Assembly: GCA_035298905.1 (NCBI GenBank)
Contig: DATGXQ010000006.1
Location: 1 to 45,959 of the forward strand
DNA length: 45,959 nucleotides
Direction of reading: 5' to 3'
Origin: DATGXB01 sp035298905
GTDB taxonomy: Bacteria > Cyanobacteriota > Cyanobacteriia > Cyanobacteriales > Nostocaceae
Shown here: piece after piece, positions 23,827 through 32,546 of the stretch
How positions within the stretch are numbered: position 1 is the stretch's first letter
Layout of the letters: every line of letters starts with the position of its first letter
Program-made: the position numbers and the translations under genes
Notes under the pieces: model-generated
The model's database searches: none
The model's input: the letters and a program-made list of their open reading frames with translations, nothing else
Told to the model about the DNA's origin: nothing

Positions 23827-24375
23827 TCAAAAAGGGTAACTTGGAGAGTTTGGGGAAATGTAGGTGATTTGCGGTTGGGGGGTTGGTGGTTGGGTGTATA
23901 GGGGTGTGTCACCGCGTATTACAGCTACAGCGATCGCTAAAACTAAACAACCGATTAAAGTTACCCCCATAATAAACAAAGCAAAAATTTCTCCGGGGGA
24001 CAAGGGGCGATCGCTTGCGTCCAGATACATGGATTTTGACCAATCATGAGGTTTATGTACTGGATGATTTAAGTCCGCAGGTGCTTGAATTACCCCATAT
24101 CGAGAATAGCCTATTTTTAAATCATAGCTTAATCGGCGCTCTGGACTACTCAGAGTAGCATAAGCTTCGTTAATTTGCTGAAACTTAACAGTAGCAATAT
24201 TAGCAGGTAACTCGGTGGTATCAGGATGATATTGTTTGCTAAGTTCCCGAAAAGCGCGACGGATATCGATCGCTGACGCTGAGGGATGCAAACCTAGCAG
24301 GGTGTAATATGTGGTTGCGCTGCTTTGCGGCTGTGTCCCGTTCTGACTCACGGCTTTCTGATTCTCTTTGCTCAA
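23827..24375 (-). CDS. J-domain membrane protein (DnaJ-like)
   Basis: 182 residues if the TTG at 24375 is the start; GTG at 24351 (MSQNGTQ) is possible. The J-domain (about 22-86) has YYTLLGLHPSASAIDIRRAF, the HPD motif in KQYHPDT, and INEAYATLSSPERRLSYD. It should stimulate DnaK ATPase. After a linker, residues about 130-155 (IFALFIMGVTLIGCLVLAIA) form one membrane span, so the J-domain is held at a membrane. There is no Gly/Phe or zinc region. It is probably co-transcribed with the DUF3143 gene. Confidence 0.88.
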   Translation of the reverse strand: MSKENQKAVSQNGTQPQSSATTYYTLLGLHPSASAIDIRRAFRELSKQYHPDTTELPANIATVKFQQINEAYATLSSPERRLSYDLKIGYSRYGVIQAPADLNHPVHKPHDWSKSMYLDASDRPLSPGEIFALFIMGVTLIGCLVLAIAVAVIRGDTPLYTQPPTPQPQITYISPNSPSYPF

Positions 24376-24404
24376 GTCTGTTTTTTATATTCTAAGCCGA
24401 TGTG

Positions 24405-24470
24405 CATCAGTTGGGGGATTGGTGATTGGGGATTGGGGATTGGGGATTGGTGATTGGGAAAGAGACAGAA
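24405..24470. repeat. STRR of TGGGGAT units
   Basis: Tandem TTGGGGA/TTGGTGA units at 24411-24459 between the J-domain gene and the decayed toxin-antitoxin genes. Confidence 0.65.
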
Positions 24471-24559
24471 ACTAGACTCTCTAATTTTTGCAGAAGTCAG
24501 GAATATTAAAGAGATAAATTCGCTAAAATATAATATAAATCTTTCCTCAAATTACCATC

Positions 24560-24790
24560 ATGACCTATAACGAAGTAATTACAGAAATTCAAAAGTTTAG
24601 CTTAGATGAACAGTTGCGTTTATTCCAGTATTTAAAAGAAATACTGGGAGATAATATAGATGATGATATTGACCTTGATGATACACCAATTGAGGAAATA
24701 AAGGAGAGTTTAACTAGAGCTTTTCAAGAAGTAAAAACAGGAAAAACCAGACCTATTTCTGAGTTATGGGAGAGAATTGAAAATGAATGA
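24560..24790 (+). CDS. Antitoxin-like small protein
   Basis: 76 residues: YNEVITEIQKFSLDEQLRLF, then DTPIEEIKESLTRAFQEVKT and RPISELWERIE. The pattern EEIxxSLxxAxxxVKxGKxRPISELWE is typical of the antitoxin half of RelE/ParE-like pairs in cyanobacteria (from memory). The frame is open and intact. The stop codon overlaps the start of the following broken toxin frame by 8 bp, as expected for a co-translated TA pair. It may now have no toxin to neutralise. Confidence 0.7.
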   Translation: MTYNEVITEIQKFSLDEQLRLFQYLKEILGDNIDDDIDLDDTPIEEIKESLTRAFQEVKTGKTRPISELWERIENE

Positions 24791-25097
24791 TATAAATCCC
24801 ATTTTTGTGCATTTTTCTCCTGAATTTGAAAAATAATTGTACAAATTATCAAAACGATATCGAAAAATTCGTGATGATATTGAACCCATTATTTTGCAGT
24901 TACAGCAAGGAGAAATTACAGGCGATCGTCTTGTAGGCTTGGGAGAAGAATATCAAGTTTACAAAGTGAGGATTAAAAATAGTGATCTTTTACAAACTTC
25001 TACTAATATCATTTTATTAACAATCTATTCTAAATCTGATCAAGATGATATAGCGGTTACAGATATTCGCTTTATCATCGAACAGACAATGGAATAA
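24783..25097 (+). pseudogene. RelE-type toxin, disrupted by an in-frame TAA
   Basis: From the ATG at 24783 the frame reads MNDINPIFVHFSPEFEK, then a TAA at 24834-24836. It continues in the same frame as LYKLSKRYRKIRDDIEP and ends VTDIRFIIEQTME. The whole resembles a RelE-like toxin (FSPEF..LxKKYRxI..DIEP, TIYSKSDQDDIA). From my memory of homologues, about 15 residues around the usual GYRLIYYL segment also appear missing after KNSD. A nonsense codon and an internal deletion both point to inactivation. A restart at 24837 would use TTG and lose the first 17 residues. Confidence 0.72.
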
Positions 25098-25165
25098 GTT
25101 TGTAGAATGCGCTAGGTCTATTTTAGAAATTTAGCTAGTAGAAAATCTGATTAACCAAGAAAATC

Positions 25166-25366
25166 ATGAAAGACGAATATGATTTTTCAAAAGCAGAACA
25201 AGGAAAGTTTTATTATCCTGATGCTAGTTTTCAATATCCTATCTATCTATAACCAGATGTAGATAGCTTTTTAAATCAAATTGCTAAAGAGAAAAATATT
25301 GATATTCAAGCTTTGGTCAATGAACTGTTGAGAAATAATATTAAGCTAATTCAAAGCATCCACTAA
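25166..25366 (+). pseudogene. Antitoxin-like frame broken by an in-frame TAA
   Basis: 67 codons from the ATG at 25166 to TAA 25364-25366: MKDEYDFSKAEQGKFYYPDA, SFQYPIYL, then TAA at 25250-25252, then PDVDSFLNQIAKEKNID and IQALVNELLRNNIKLIQSIH. The MKDEYDFS start and the helical tail with VNELL resemble small antitoxins of the BrnA/ribbon-helix-helix type in cyanobacteria. A stop in the middle makes it a pseudogene. It follows the broken RelE-type frame, and no intact toxin follows it. Confidence 0.62.
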
Positions 25367-25466
25367 AAGCAGTATTTTTTATATAAATTTCTAGGGTGCG
25401 CTAGTTGTATTTTAAACATAGACTCTAGAGAGAAGATTATATCTACTAAGATAGTTGCTACAAAGA

Positions 25467-26444
25467 CTATTCTTCAATTAACCAACCGCGTTGTATACCG
25501 TGTTCTATTCCTCTAGTCCAATCTGCTGTTAAATGTTTTCGCACTTTATTAAATAAATGCTGAACTACAGCCGGATTAATGGGGTTTTTAATATAGCTTT
25601 CTTCATATCTAAATTCTCGGTCAGTATTTTTTTGTTGACGCAGTACATAAATTTGATCAATTTTGTATTTTCGCAAATTTACATCACTCGTTAATTTTAT
25701 CCATTCCATCAACACAATATACAAACTGTTGGGATTTCTGGCTTTTAAATCTTCTGCTGCTCGTGATGAGCTTTCCAGCATCGTTTTATCAAGATAAGTT
25801 TTACATTCAATTACAATCACTGGAATGTCAAAAATATGAGTTTCTGTATTACCGGAAATTGTCACCTCTGAGTAATTCTCTGGTTCTTCTGTGACAACTG
25901 TTAATACTTCACCAGGACTTTCTTTTTCTTCTGGTGGTGTTACAGCTTCAAATGATGCTTGAATAGTTGCACCAATTACAAAATCATGATCTTTTCTTTC
26001 AATTCTGGCATAGGGACGTTTTAACATTTCAGCATATTTTGGTGGAACAAAGAAAATATCTTTAAAAGTATGCGACTTACCGATAAGTGCGTTTTCTCCA
26101 AAATCCTTCGCTAAATCTCTAAATAAATAATAAAGAAATTCTTCTAATACACTAGAGTGAAGGTTTGAGCGTGAATCAAATTTTTCTGCATAATGTTGTT
26201 GATCTAAAAAATCTTTATATCTGGCAAGAAGCTCTACTCGTTGAGCAATAATAGTATTATCATTATCTGTAGGTGTTGATGTCGGTCCAATTAATTCCAC
26301 ATTTGCTGAGTGCCATTGATCATACTCTATCCTAATTTCTTGTAAATATTTTCTACTGTCAGCATCCCTGTATTTTTTGCGGTGTTTCTCCTTTTGTTCC
26401 AGGTTTGAACCATGAACTAAAGGATTTCTATCGGTTGTGGACAT
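25467..26444 (-). CDS. Type II restriction endonuclease (Bpu10I-like)
   Basis: 325 residues. The catalytic region FDIPVIVIECKTYLDKTMLE carries a PD-(D/E)xK pattern: Asp206, Glu213 and Lys215. It resembles the Bpu10I restriction family, though this is recall and not a comparison; recognition sequence unknown. An upstream acidic stretch (ARIERKDHDF, about 146-155) may belong to the same fold. The start ATG lies 28 bp inside the 3' end of the methyltransferase gene, so the pair is co-transcribed and methylase is made first. Codon use is AT-rich, like the methylase, as in a transferred R-M cassette. Confidence 0.75.
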   Translation of the reverse strand: MSTTDRNPLVHGSNLEQKEKHRKKYRDADSRKYLQEIRIEYDQWHSANVELIGPTSTPTDNDNTIIAQRVELLARYKDFLDQQHYAEKFDSRSNLHSSVLEEFLYYLFRDLAKDFGENALIGKSHTFKDIFFVPPKYAEMLKRPYARIERKDHDFVIGATIQASFEAVTPPEEKESPGEVLTVVTEEPENYSEVTISGNTETHIFDIPVIVIECKTYLDKTMLESSSRAAEDLKARNPNSLYIVLMEWIKLTSDVNLRKYKIDQIYVLRQQKNTDREFRYEESYIKNPINPAVVQHLFNKVRKHLTADWTRGIEHGIQRGWLIEE

Positions 26445-27658
26445 AGTTCTAGTTTATCTTGAAGATGCAGTGCGATCGCTCTCGCTAAAAGTGGCGGTAC
26501 AGCATTACCTATTTGATTATACTGGCAAAGAAACTTTTCATTAAGTCTATTTTCTCTTTGTAATAATTTGTGAGATACAACAGTTTTTTTCCCTAAAAAC
26601 CGATAAGTATCAGGAAAAGATTGTACTCGCGCACCTTCACGCGCTGTTAAGTTACGATGTTGGAAAGGATGTAGAAAATTAGCATAAAATGAGGCTGTTA
26701 TTGTATACGCTGGTTGATCAGGATGTAACCGACGATTGTTTTGATCATAAACTTGTTCAGATATTTCACCATTTCCACTACGACGTTTTGCTCTATATTC
26801 TTGTGGTACATCAGCACTAGATTCACCCCATTTAATTTGTTTAAAACGTTCTACAAGTCTCTCAGAATGATCCATTGCTACATGATTGTAGATAACTTGA
26901 CTATTATTTTTAATCCATTGTTGATAGTGATTTTGTGGTTGAGAAATATAAGCTTGTTCTTCTTCTCCTTCACGTGCATTCAAAGCTGGTAAATCTGATA
27001 TTGCATCCCACAAGGTTAAAGCAGGAAGTAAATTTATATGTTCAAAGATTGACAACTGAGAAATATTTATTTTTAACAAATCTAAAGAATGTGTTTTTGG
27101 TGGTTCACCTAATTTTTTTCCTGTTTTATTCCCGACAATAAAGACTCGTTCTCTAATTTGTGGTACACCATACTCAGCAGCGTTTAATAACCACAACTCT
27201 ACAAAATAACCTAGATTTTCAAAAGTGCGTTTAATAATATCTATGACCTTTACACCTTCTACATTTCTCCGAGAAAGTAAACCTTTAACATTTTCCATCA
27301 CAAATGCTTGAGGTTCTAGAAATTCGATCCATTGAGCAAAGTTAATAAATAAACTATTTCTGGGATCTTTAGGATCTTTTTGTGCGGGACCAGCAACGCT
27401 AAAACCTTGACAGGGGGGACCACCAATTATAATATCTGGTTTGTATTTACAAATGTTTTTGACATTACTCAAAGTATTAAACTCACAGATATCATTTTGA
27501 ATCACTGTCATTTCTGGATGATTGTAGCGCAGAGTATCGCAAGCCCAAGTATCAACTTCTAGGGATAGAGGAACAGAAAAACCTGCTATCTCGAAACCTA
27601 AACCAAAGCCACCAGCACCAGCAAATAAATCAATAACAACGGGATGTTTTTTTATCAT
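26417..27658 (-). CDS. DNA (cytosine-5) methyltransferase
   Basis: 413 residues. Motif I DLFAGAGGFGLGFEIAG (10-26), motif IV GGPPCQGFSVAG with the catalytic Cys83, motif VI MENVKGLLSR (Glu122), motif VIII-like QIRERVFIVG, a target-recognition region (about 200-330), and motif X QIGNAVPPLLARAIA near the C-terminus. All order and lengths are standard for m5C enzymes. It protects sites against the neighbouring nuclease. The frame overlaps the nuclease gene by 28 bp. It is the first gene of the R-M operon. Confidence 0.95.
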   Translation of the reverse strand: MIKKHPVVIDLFAGAGGFGLGFEIAGFSVPLSLEVDTWACDTLRYNHPEMTVIQNDICEFNTLSNVKNICKYKPDIIIGGPPCQGFSVAGPAQKDPKDPRNSLFINFAQWIEFLEPQAFVMENVKGLLSRRNVEGVKVIDIIKRTFENLGYFVELWLLNAAEYGVPQIRERVFIVGNKTGKKLGEPPKTHSLDLLKINISQLSIFEHINLLPALTLWDAISDLPALNAREGEEEQAYISQPQNHYQQWIKNNSQVIYNHVAMDHSERLVERFKQIKWGESSADVPQEYRAKRRSGNGEISEQVYDQNNRRLHPDQPAYTITASFYANFLHPFQHRNLTAREGARVQSFPDTYRFLGKKTVVSHKLLQRENRLNEKFLCQYNQIGNAVPPLLARAIALHLQDKLELCPQPIEIL

Positions 27659-27751
27659 CAGCTTTGGGTATATTTATTGTTACTCTAGGAATTCTAAATA
27701 TTCTAGAATGATAATTTTAAATTTTCAGCAAAGTTGCTGATATAGGAAATT

Positions 27752-27991
27752 TCATTTATTTAAAGATTCCAGATATTTCAAAATTCCCTGGTTTTCTAAA
27801 GTTAGTTCTCTAATGTCGGCTGTGTTATCGTCAATTCTTCTTTGATTGTCAATCATTTGTCGTTGAATGTTGGTAATTTGCCTTTGCATATCATCAAGTC
27901 TGGGTAAAATGCGAGTTGCTAAATCTGTTAGTGCTTGAATGGCTTTAGCATTAGACTCAATTAATTTTTCTAGACGTTCTGAATCGTTCAT
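27752..27991 (-). CDS. Short coiled-coil protein
   Basis: 79 residues of nearly unbroken helix: ERLEKLIESNAKAIQALTDL, then RLDDMQRQITNIQRQM, IDNQRRIDDNTADIRELTLE, and NQGILKYLESL. Heptad spacing of hydrophobics (I/L/M) with repeated polar QR/ND residues indicates a coiled coil. Small proteins of this type are common in Nostoc. Some share the pattern NxxAIxALTD, but the role is unknown. It lies upstream of the R-M operon on the same strand. Confidence 0.65.
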   Translation of the reverse strand: MNDSERLEKLIESNAKAIQALTDLATRILPRLDDMQRQITNIQRQMIDNQRRIDDNTADIRELTLENQGILKYLESLNK

Positions 27992-28137
27992 TTTTTCTGT
28001 GATTGCAGTAAATTCTTGGATGTAATTTTAGCATTGAAAAAGTTGATTTGACTAATTATTTAAACATCTGGTGTGGATGAGACTGGACAAAGCTACAATA
28101 GTAATCTGAAGAATGAAAAAGCTTAAATTGAGATAGT

Positions 28138-29616
28138 ATGACCACTGCTGCACCCGCTAAAACCGCTTACGAAGCAATTATAGGTTTAGAAACCCATTGT
28201 CAACTGAGTACAAACACTAAAATCTTTTCTAGCAGTTCTACGGCTTTTGGTGCTGACCCCAATACAAATATTGACCCTGTGTGTATGGGTTTACCTGGCG
28301 TTTTGCCTGTACTGAATGCTAAGGTGCTGGAATATGCTGTAAAAGCGGGTTTAGCTCTAAATTGTCAAATAGCAAAGTATAGCAAATTTGACCGCAAACA
28401 ATATTTTTATCCTGATTTACCGAAAAATTACCAAATTTCTCAATATGACTTACCGATCGCAGAACATGGTTGGTTAGAAATAGAGTTGGTGGATGGGGAA
28501 GGAAATCTGGTGCGTAAGCGCATCGGTATTACTCGTTTGCACATGGAAGAGGACGCAGGTAAGTTAGTACACGCTGGTAGCGATCGCCTGGCTGGTTCTT
28601 CCTACTCTCTGGTAGACTATAATCGTGCTGGTGTCCCTTTGGTGGAAATCGTTTCTGAACCTGATTTACGGACAGGACAAGAAGCGGCGGAATATGCCCA
28701 AGAACTACGTCGGATTTTACGTTATCTTGGTGTTAGTGATGGGAATATGCAAGAAGGTTCACTGCGTTGTGATGTGAATATTTCTGTCCGTCCGGTGGGA
28801 CAAAAGGAGTTCGGGACTAAAGTCGAAATCAAAAATATGAACTCCTTTAACGCTATTCAACGCGCGATCGAATATGAGATTGAACGTCAAATTGCTGCTA
28901 TAGAAGCGGGTGAACGTATTATCCAAGAGACGCGGTTATGGGAAGAAGGTTCACAACGTACTATCAGTATGCGGACTAAGGAGGGTTCTAGCGATTATCG
29001 TTATTTCCCAGAACCAGATTTAGCACCAATTGAGGTGTCTGAGGAACAGTTAAATCAATGGAAAAGTGAGTTACCAGAACTACCAGCACAAAAACGCGAT
29101 CGCTATGAAAATGTGTTAGGTTTATCTGCGTATGATACCCGCGTTTTGACAGAAGAACATTCTGTTAGCGAATACTTTGAAGCGGTTCTCGCAGCTGGTG
29201 CTAATCCCAAAGCAGCAGCTAACTGGATTACTCAAGATATTGCAGCTTATTTAAATAAGCAAAAGTTGAATATTGCGGATATTTCCCTAACTCCAGCTAA
29301 CTTAGCGGATGTAATTCTGCGGATTGAAAAGGGTAAGATTAGTAATGCTCAAGCTAAAGAGAAATTAACCGACTTACTCAATGGTGTTCCTCCAGAAAAA
29401 GCCTTTGCTGGTCAAGAGTTAATTTCTGATCCTAGTGTGCTCGAACCAATTATTGATGAAGTCATTGCTGCTAACCCAAAAGAAGTAGAAAAATATCGCA
29501 ACGGTAACGTCAACCTCAAAGGGTTCTTTGTGGGACAAGTGCTGAAGAAGACTAACAAACGTGCTGAACCTAAACTAACTAATGAGTTAGTGGAAAAGAA
29601 ACTTAGTGCTTTGTAG
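28138..29616 (+). CDS. gatB: Asp/Glu-tRNA(Asn/Gln) amidotransferase subunit B
   Basis: 492 residues, full length. With GatA and GatC it amidates Glu-tRNA(Gln) (and Asp-tRNA(Asn)), an essential route in cyanobacteria lacking GlnRS. Recognised by EAIIGLETHCQLSTNTKIFS at the start, ADPNTNIDPVCMGLPGVLPV, DYNRAGVPLVEIVSEPDLRT, the signature NMQEGSLRCDVNISVR, and the C-terminal YqeY-like tail (FFVGQVLKKTNKRAEPKL). It is a monocistronic unit, followed by a long repeat-filled gap. Confidence 0.97.
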   Translation: MTTAAPAKTAYEAIIGLETHCQLSTNTKIFSSSSTAFGADPNTNIDPVCMGLPGVLPVLNAKVLEYAVKAGLALNCQIAKYSKFDRKQYFYPDLPKNYQISQYDLPIAEHGWLEIELVDGEGNLVRKRIGITRLHMEEDAGKLVHAGSDRLAGSSYSLVDYNRAGVPLVEIVSEPDLRTGQEAAEYAQELRRILRYLGVSDGNMQEGSLRCDVNISVRPVGQKEFGTKVEIKNMNSFNAIQRAIEYEIERQIAAIEAGERIIQETRLWEEGSQRTISMRTKEGSSDYRYFPEPDLAPIEVSEEQLNQWKSELPELPAQKRDRYENVLGLSAYDTRVLTEEHSVSEYFEAVLAAGANPKAAANWITQDIAAYLNKQKLNIADISLTPANLADVILRIEKGKISNAQAKEKLTDLLNGVPPEKAFAGQELISDPSVLEPIIDEVIAANPKEVEKYRNGNVNLKGFFVGQVLKKTNKRAEPKLTNELVEKKLSAL

Positions 29617-30481
29617 TCAGTTCTGATTTTTGTACAAGTAACTTCCGCACAAGAGGGGAAAGGGTAAAGTTCACCAGTGTAAACTTAAGCCCTAACGAAT
29701 AGAATTCGTGCGCCACTTGCTACCCTGCGGGAACGCTGCGCGAACAAGTCGGGAAACCCGCCCAACGCAGTGGCTTGGCTACACAGGCCAAGTCCGCCTA
29801 CGCGGACTAATAGTTTTCTAACCCACGCAGGTGGCCTTCCCTACGGGAAGCCGCTACGCGTCTTGCTTGTGTAGACGCGGTTTCTAACCGCCCATTTTCC
29901 GTTAAGTTGACACTAATGGGCATTGCCATGTCCCTACAAGCAATCTATATTTATCAGGGTTTTCGGAAAATGGTATTAGAAGAATTGCGGCAGTATCTTT
30001 AAATAGTAAAATGTTTACACAAGCAAACTTTATTGCTGATTGCTGATAAATGTGTGAGTGTAGCTGCTAATTTAATGGGTCAATCTTTCTCCGAGTTAAT
30101 TAGTGCTAAGTTAGCGCGAATTATCAAAGAAAATTGATAAGAGAATCTTTATACCAATTCACTAAAAGAGTGTAACAGATATAAATCGTCAAACCCTTAT
30201 CAAATCCGGTATTCCCCATTTTGAATTTTGTTGGCGAAGCCTTGCCGAAGGCTATTTTGAATTTTGAATTGGTATTAGTATCCCGCCTGTAAATGCTGAG
30301 AGGAAGAAAACAGAGATAATTATTATGTTGTTGCCAACATGATTTTTACCTCTAAGAATTAAAGATTAATCACCAATAAGCAGTGAAAAGCTGAAAATAT
30401 ATCTGCAAATAGTTACTTTTAGGTTTTGGTTTTGAGAAGCTACTAATGGTTTGATTGCTGTGAGTACCCAACCAAATACCT
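29617..30481. other. 865-bp intergenic region packed with palindromic repeats
   Basis: 29701-29890 contains several GC-rich hairpins: GTCCGC-CTAC-GCGGAC (29792-29807), CTTCCC-TAC-GGGAAG (29836-29850) and CGGGAAACCCG (29750-29760). They resemble the REP-like Nostoc repeats. A 125-bp MITE-like element follows at 30151-30275. A short open frame near 30049-30137 reads CVSVAANLMGQSFSELISAK and ends LARIIKEN; it may be a remnant of a gene but has no recognisable start. Confidence 0.55.
30151..30275. repeat. Third MITE-like element, 11-bp inverted ends
   Basis: ATACCAATTCA (30151-30161) and TGAATTGGTAT (30265-30275) are perfect inverted ends, next to TA. The interior holds GAATTTT repeats and a GCCTTGCCGAAGGC hairpin (30239-30252). 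A related partial end, ATACCAATTCAAAATTCAAA, occurs at 40953. Confidence 0.65.
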
Positions 30482-32494
30482 ATGAGATTATTAGATTTGT
30501 TGATTCCCGCAGTGGTTTCTACTCCCATTAAGGAACCAGTACCAGTATTTCTGATGATTTTGGGCATTATGTTAATTGCCCCGTTGCTATTTGAAAGGAT
30601 GCGTTTACCGGGTATTGTTGGGTTAATTTTGGCGGGGGTGATAGTGGGGCCTCATGGTTTAGGATTGTTGGCGCGAGATAGTACTATTGTGCTGTTGGGA
30701 ACAGTGGGGTTGTTGTTCCTAATGTTTATGGCGGGACTAGAAACCAGTTTAGATGATTTGAAATATAACGCTAAAGCGGCGGTAATTTTTGGGTTGCTGA
30801 CGTTTGCAGTTCCGATGGGGTTAGGAACTGTGGCGATGTTATCCATCGGTTATGGGTTTTTACCCGCGATTTTGGTTGCTTCTTGCTTTGCTTCTCATAC
30901 CTTGCTGGCGTTACCGATCGCTGGTAAGTTGGGAATCATGCGATCGCCACTCTTGACTGCAACTTTAGGCGGTACTCTCATCACTAATACCTTAGCTTTG
31001 TTAGTTTTAGCAGTAGTAGTGAGGGCGCATCAAGGTAATTTAACTTTCTGGTTTTGGTTATTTCTTATCCCTTCTTTAATTATTTACACCTTTCTCACTC
31101 TTTGGGGTGTACCTCGTGTGGGAAGGTGGTTTTTTCAACGCTTTGGACATGATGAGGGTGCAGAGTTTACTTTTGTTTTAGCGACTTTGTTTGTAGTTTC
31201 CTACGGTGCAGAATTAGTACAAATTGAACCAATTATTGGTGCTTTTTTGGCGGGAGTAGCTATTACTCAGTTAATACCCCAACTTAGTCCGTTGATGAAT
31301 CGCTTGCAATTTATTGGTAATACGCTATTTGTGCCATTTTTCCTGATTTCTGTGGGAATGTTAGTCAATCCTCGCATTTTAGTCCAAGATCCGCGATCGC
31401 TCCTCGTCTCAGCAGTTATGGTAGGGGTAGCAATAGTGGCTAAATATCTGCCGGCTTGGGGTGTGGGGAAGTTATTCGCCTACAATTTTGATCAGGTGAT
31501 GGTCATGTTTGGGTTATCTGTAGCTCAAGCTGCTTCTACTTTAGCGGCGATTACTGTTGCTTACAATATCAAATTGGTGGATCAGTTGACGGTAAACGGC
31601 ACGATCGCTATGATTTTAGTTACCTGTGTTGCTTCTCCTTGGGTGACAGCCAAATGGGGACAACAACTCAGACCGGAAGAAGGAATAAGCCAAAAACAGG
31701 AAAATGGCAGTTTAGGCGATCGCGTTTTAGTTCCCGTAGCTAATCCTAACACGGAAGAAAATTTATTACACTTGGCGATTTTGTTGGCTAAGTCTGCATC
31801 AGGAACTCTATTACCTCTGCACATTTTAATTGAAACATCTGCACCCATTTCTATTGCTGATAAAACTCGACAAATGCAGTTACTCTCTACTGCGGAAATG
31901 ATTGCCCATGCAGCAGTAACTAATGTTACCCCTATTGCCAGAATAGATGAATCGATTGACAAAGGAATCGCTCGTGTAGCAGAAGAAAAACAAGCCAGTG
32001 TGATTGTTTGTGGTTGGAAAGGTTATTCTACCTACCAGGAAAATTTGTTTGGTGGTGTCATAGATAAAGTAGTACAACGCAGTTCTGTTCCGGTTTTACT
32101 CACTCGCTTACCTTTACCAGTTGAACATACATCACGGATATTTCTGGCTTTTACCAGTCAACAAGTTTATGCAAGTTCTTTTGCACAAAGTGTACAATTA
32201 GCTAAAATTTTAGCAACCGAGTTAAAAGCATCTTTACAACTTTTACAAGTGGTGACAGGAAGAGAAACGGAAGTTAATTTACAAAGTTTAGGTTTACCAA
32301 CAGATACAAGAATGCAAACAGTACCGGGTAATTTTGTTAAGCAAGTTTCCCTCCTGCTTAAAAGTAATGATTTATTATTGTTAAATGGGGCTGTAGAACA
32401 CAAAAGCCAAATTTTCTCACTTTTGGGAAATGTACCAGAAGCGATCGCTAGAAATCACCCTAAAATTGCGATGATGATCGCCTACTTCCCTTAA
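30482..32494 (+). CDS. Cation:proton antiporter (CPA2) with C-terminal USP domain
   Basis: 670 residues. The first ~390 form a CPA2 (KefB/NapA-like) exchanger with 12-13 spans. VFLMILGIMLIAPLLFERM and GIVGLILAGVIVGPHGLGLL are typical, as are MFMAGLETSLDDL and the conserved acidic ETSLDD motif. IEPIIGAFLAGVAITQLIP is also typical. The C-terminal ~250 residues (about 410-670) resemble a universal stress protein: DRVLVPVANPNTEENLLHLA, then VIVCGWKGYSTYQ, and a second, less clear half. It likely exchanges Na+ or K+ for H+. It stands alone; the terminator 32505-32520 follows it. Confidence 0.9.
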   Translation: MRLLDLLIPAVVSTPIKEPVPVFLMILGIMLIAPLLFERMRLPGIVGLILAGVIVGPHGLGLLARDSTIVLLGTVGLLFLMFMAGLETSLDDLKYNAKAAVIFGLLTFAVPMGLGTVAMLSIGYGFLPAILVASCFASHTLLALPIAGKLGIMRSPLLTATLGGTLITNTLALLVLAVVVRAHQGNLTFWFWLFLIPSLIIYTFLTLWGVPRVGRWFFQRFGHDEGAEFTFVLATLFVVSYGAELVQIEPIIGAFLAGVAITQLIPQLSPLMNRLQFIGNTLFVPFFLISVGMLVNPRILVQDPRSLLVSAVMVGVAIVAKYLPAWGVGKLFAYNFDQVMVMFGLSVAQAASTLAAITVAYNIKLVDQLTVNGTIAMILVTCVASPWVTAKWGQQLRPEEGISQKQENGSLGDRVLVPVANPNTEENLLHLAILLAKSASGTLLPLHILIETSAPISIADKTRQMQLLSTAEMIAHAAVTNVTPIARIDESIDKGIARVAEEKQASVIVCGWKGYSTYQENLFGGVIDKVVQRSSVPVLLTRLPLPVEHTSRIFLAFTSQQVYASSFAQSVQLAKILATELKASLQLLQVVTGRETEVNLQSLGLPTDTRMQTVPGNFVKQVSLLLKSNDLLLLNGAVEHKSQIFSLLGNVPEAIARNHPKIAMMIAYFP

Positions 32495-32504
32495 AAAAAG
32501 GATA

Positions 32505-32520
32505 CCGCCAAAATAGGCGG
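32505..32520. terminator. Hairpin between convergent antiporter and ABC genes
   Basis: CCGCC-AAAATA-GGCGG stem (32505-32509 with 32516-32520). On the minus strand it is followed by CCTTTTTTTAA, so it probably stops the ABC transcript; it may work in both directions. Confidence 0.65.
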
Positions 32521-32546
32521 CAAACTATAGCAGTTTGTCAAACTGA

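Noticed and set aside
24834..24836. Deliberate stop-codon recoding (TAA)
   Set aside because: No stimulatory structure is apparent, TAA is rarely recoded, and the downstream toxin also seems to have lost residues. Decay is simpler, but resequencing should decide.
30049..30137. Short gene after gatB (CVSVAANLMGQS...)
   Set aside because: There is no usable start or ribosome binding site and no recognised family. At most it is a remnant, so it is not listed as a CDS.
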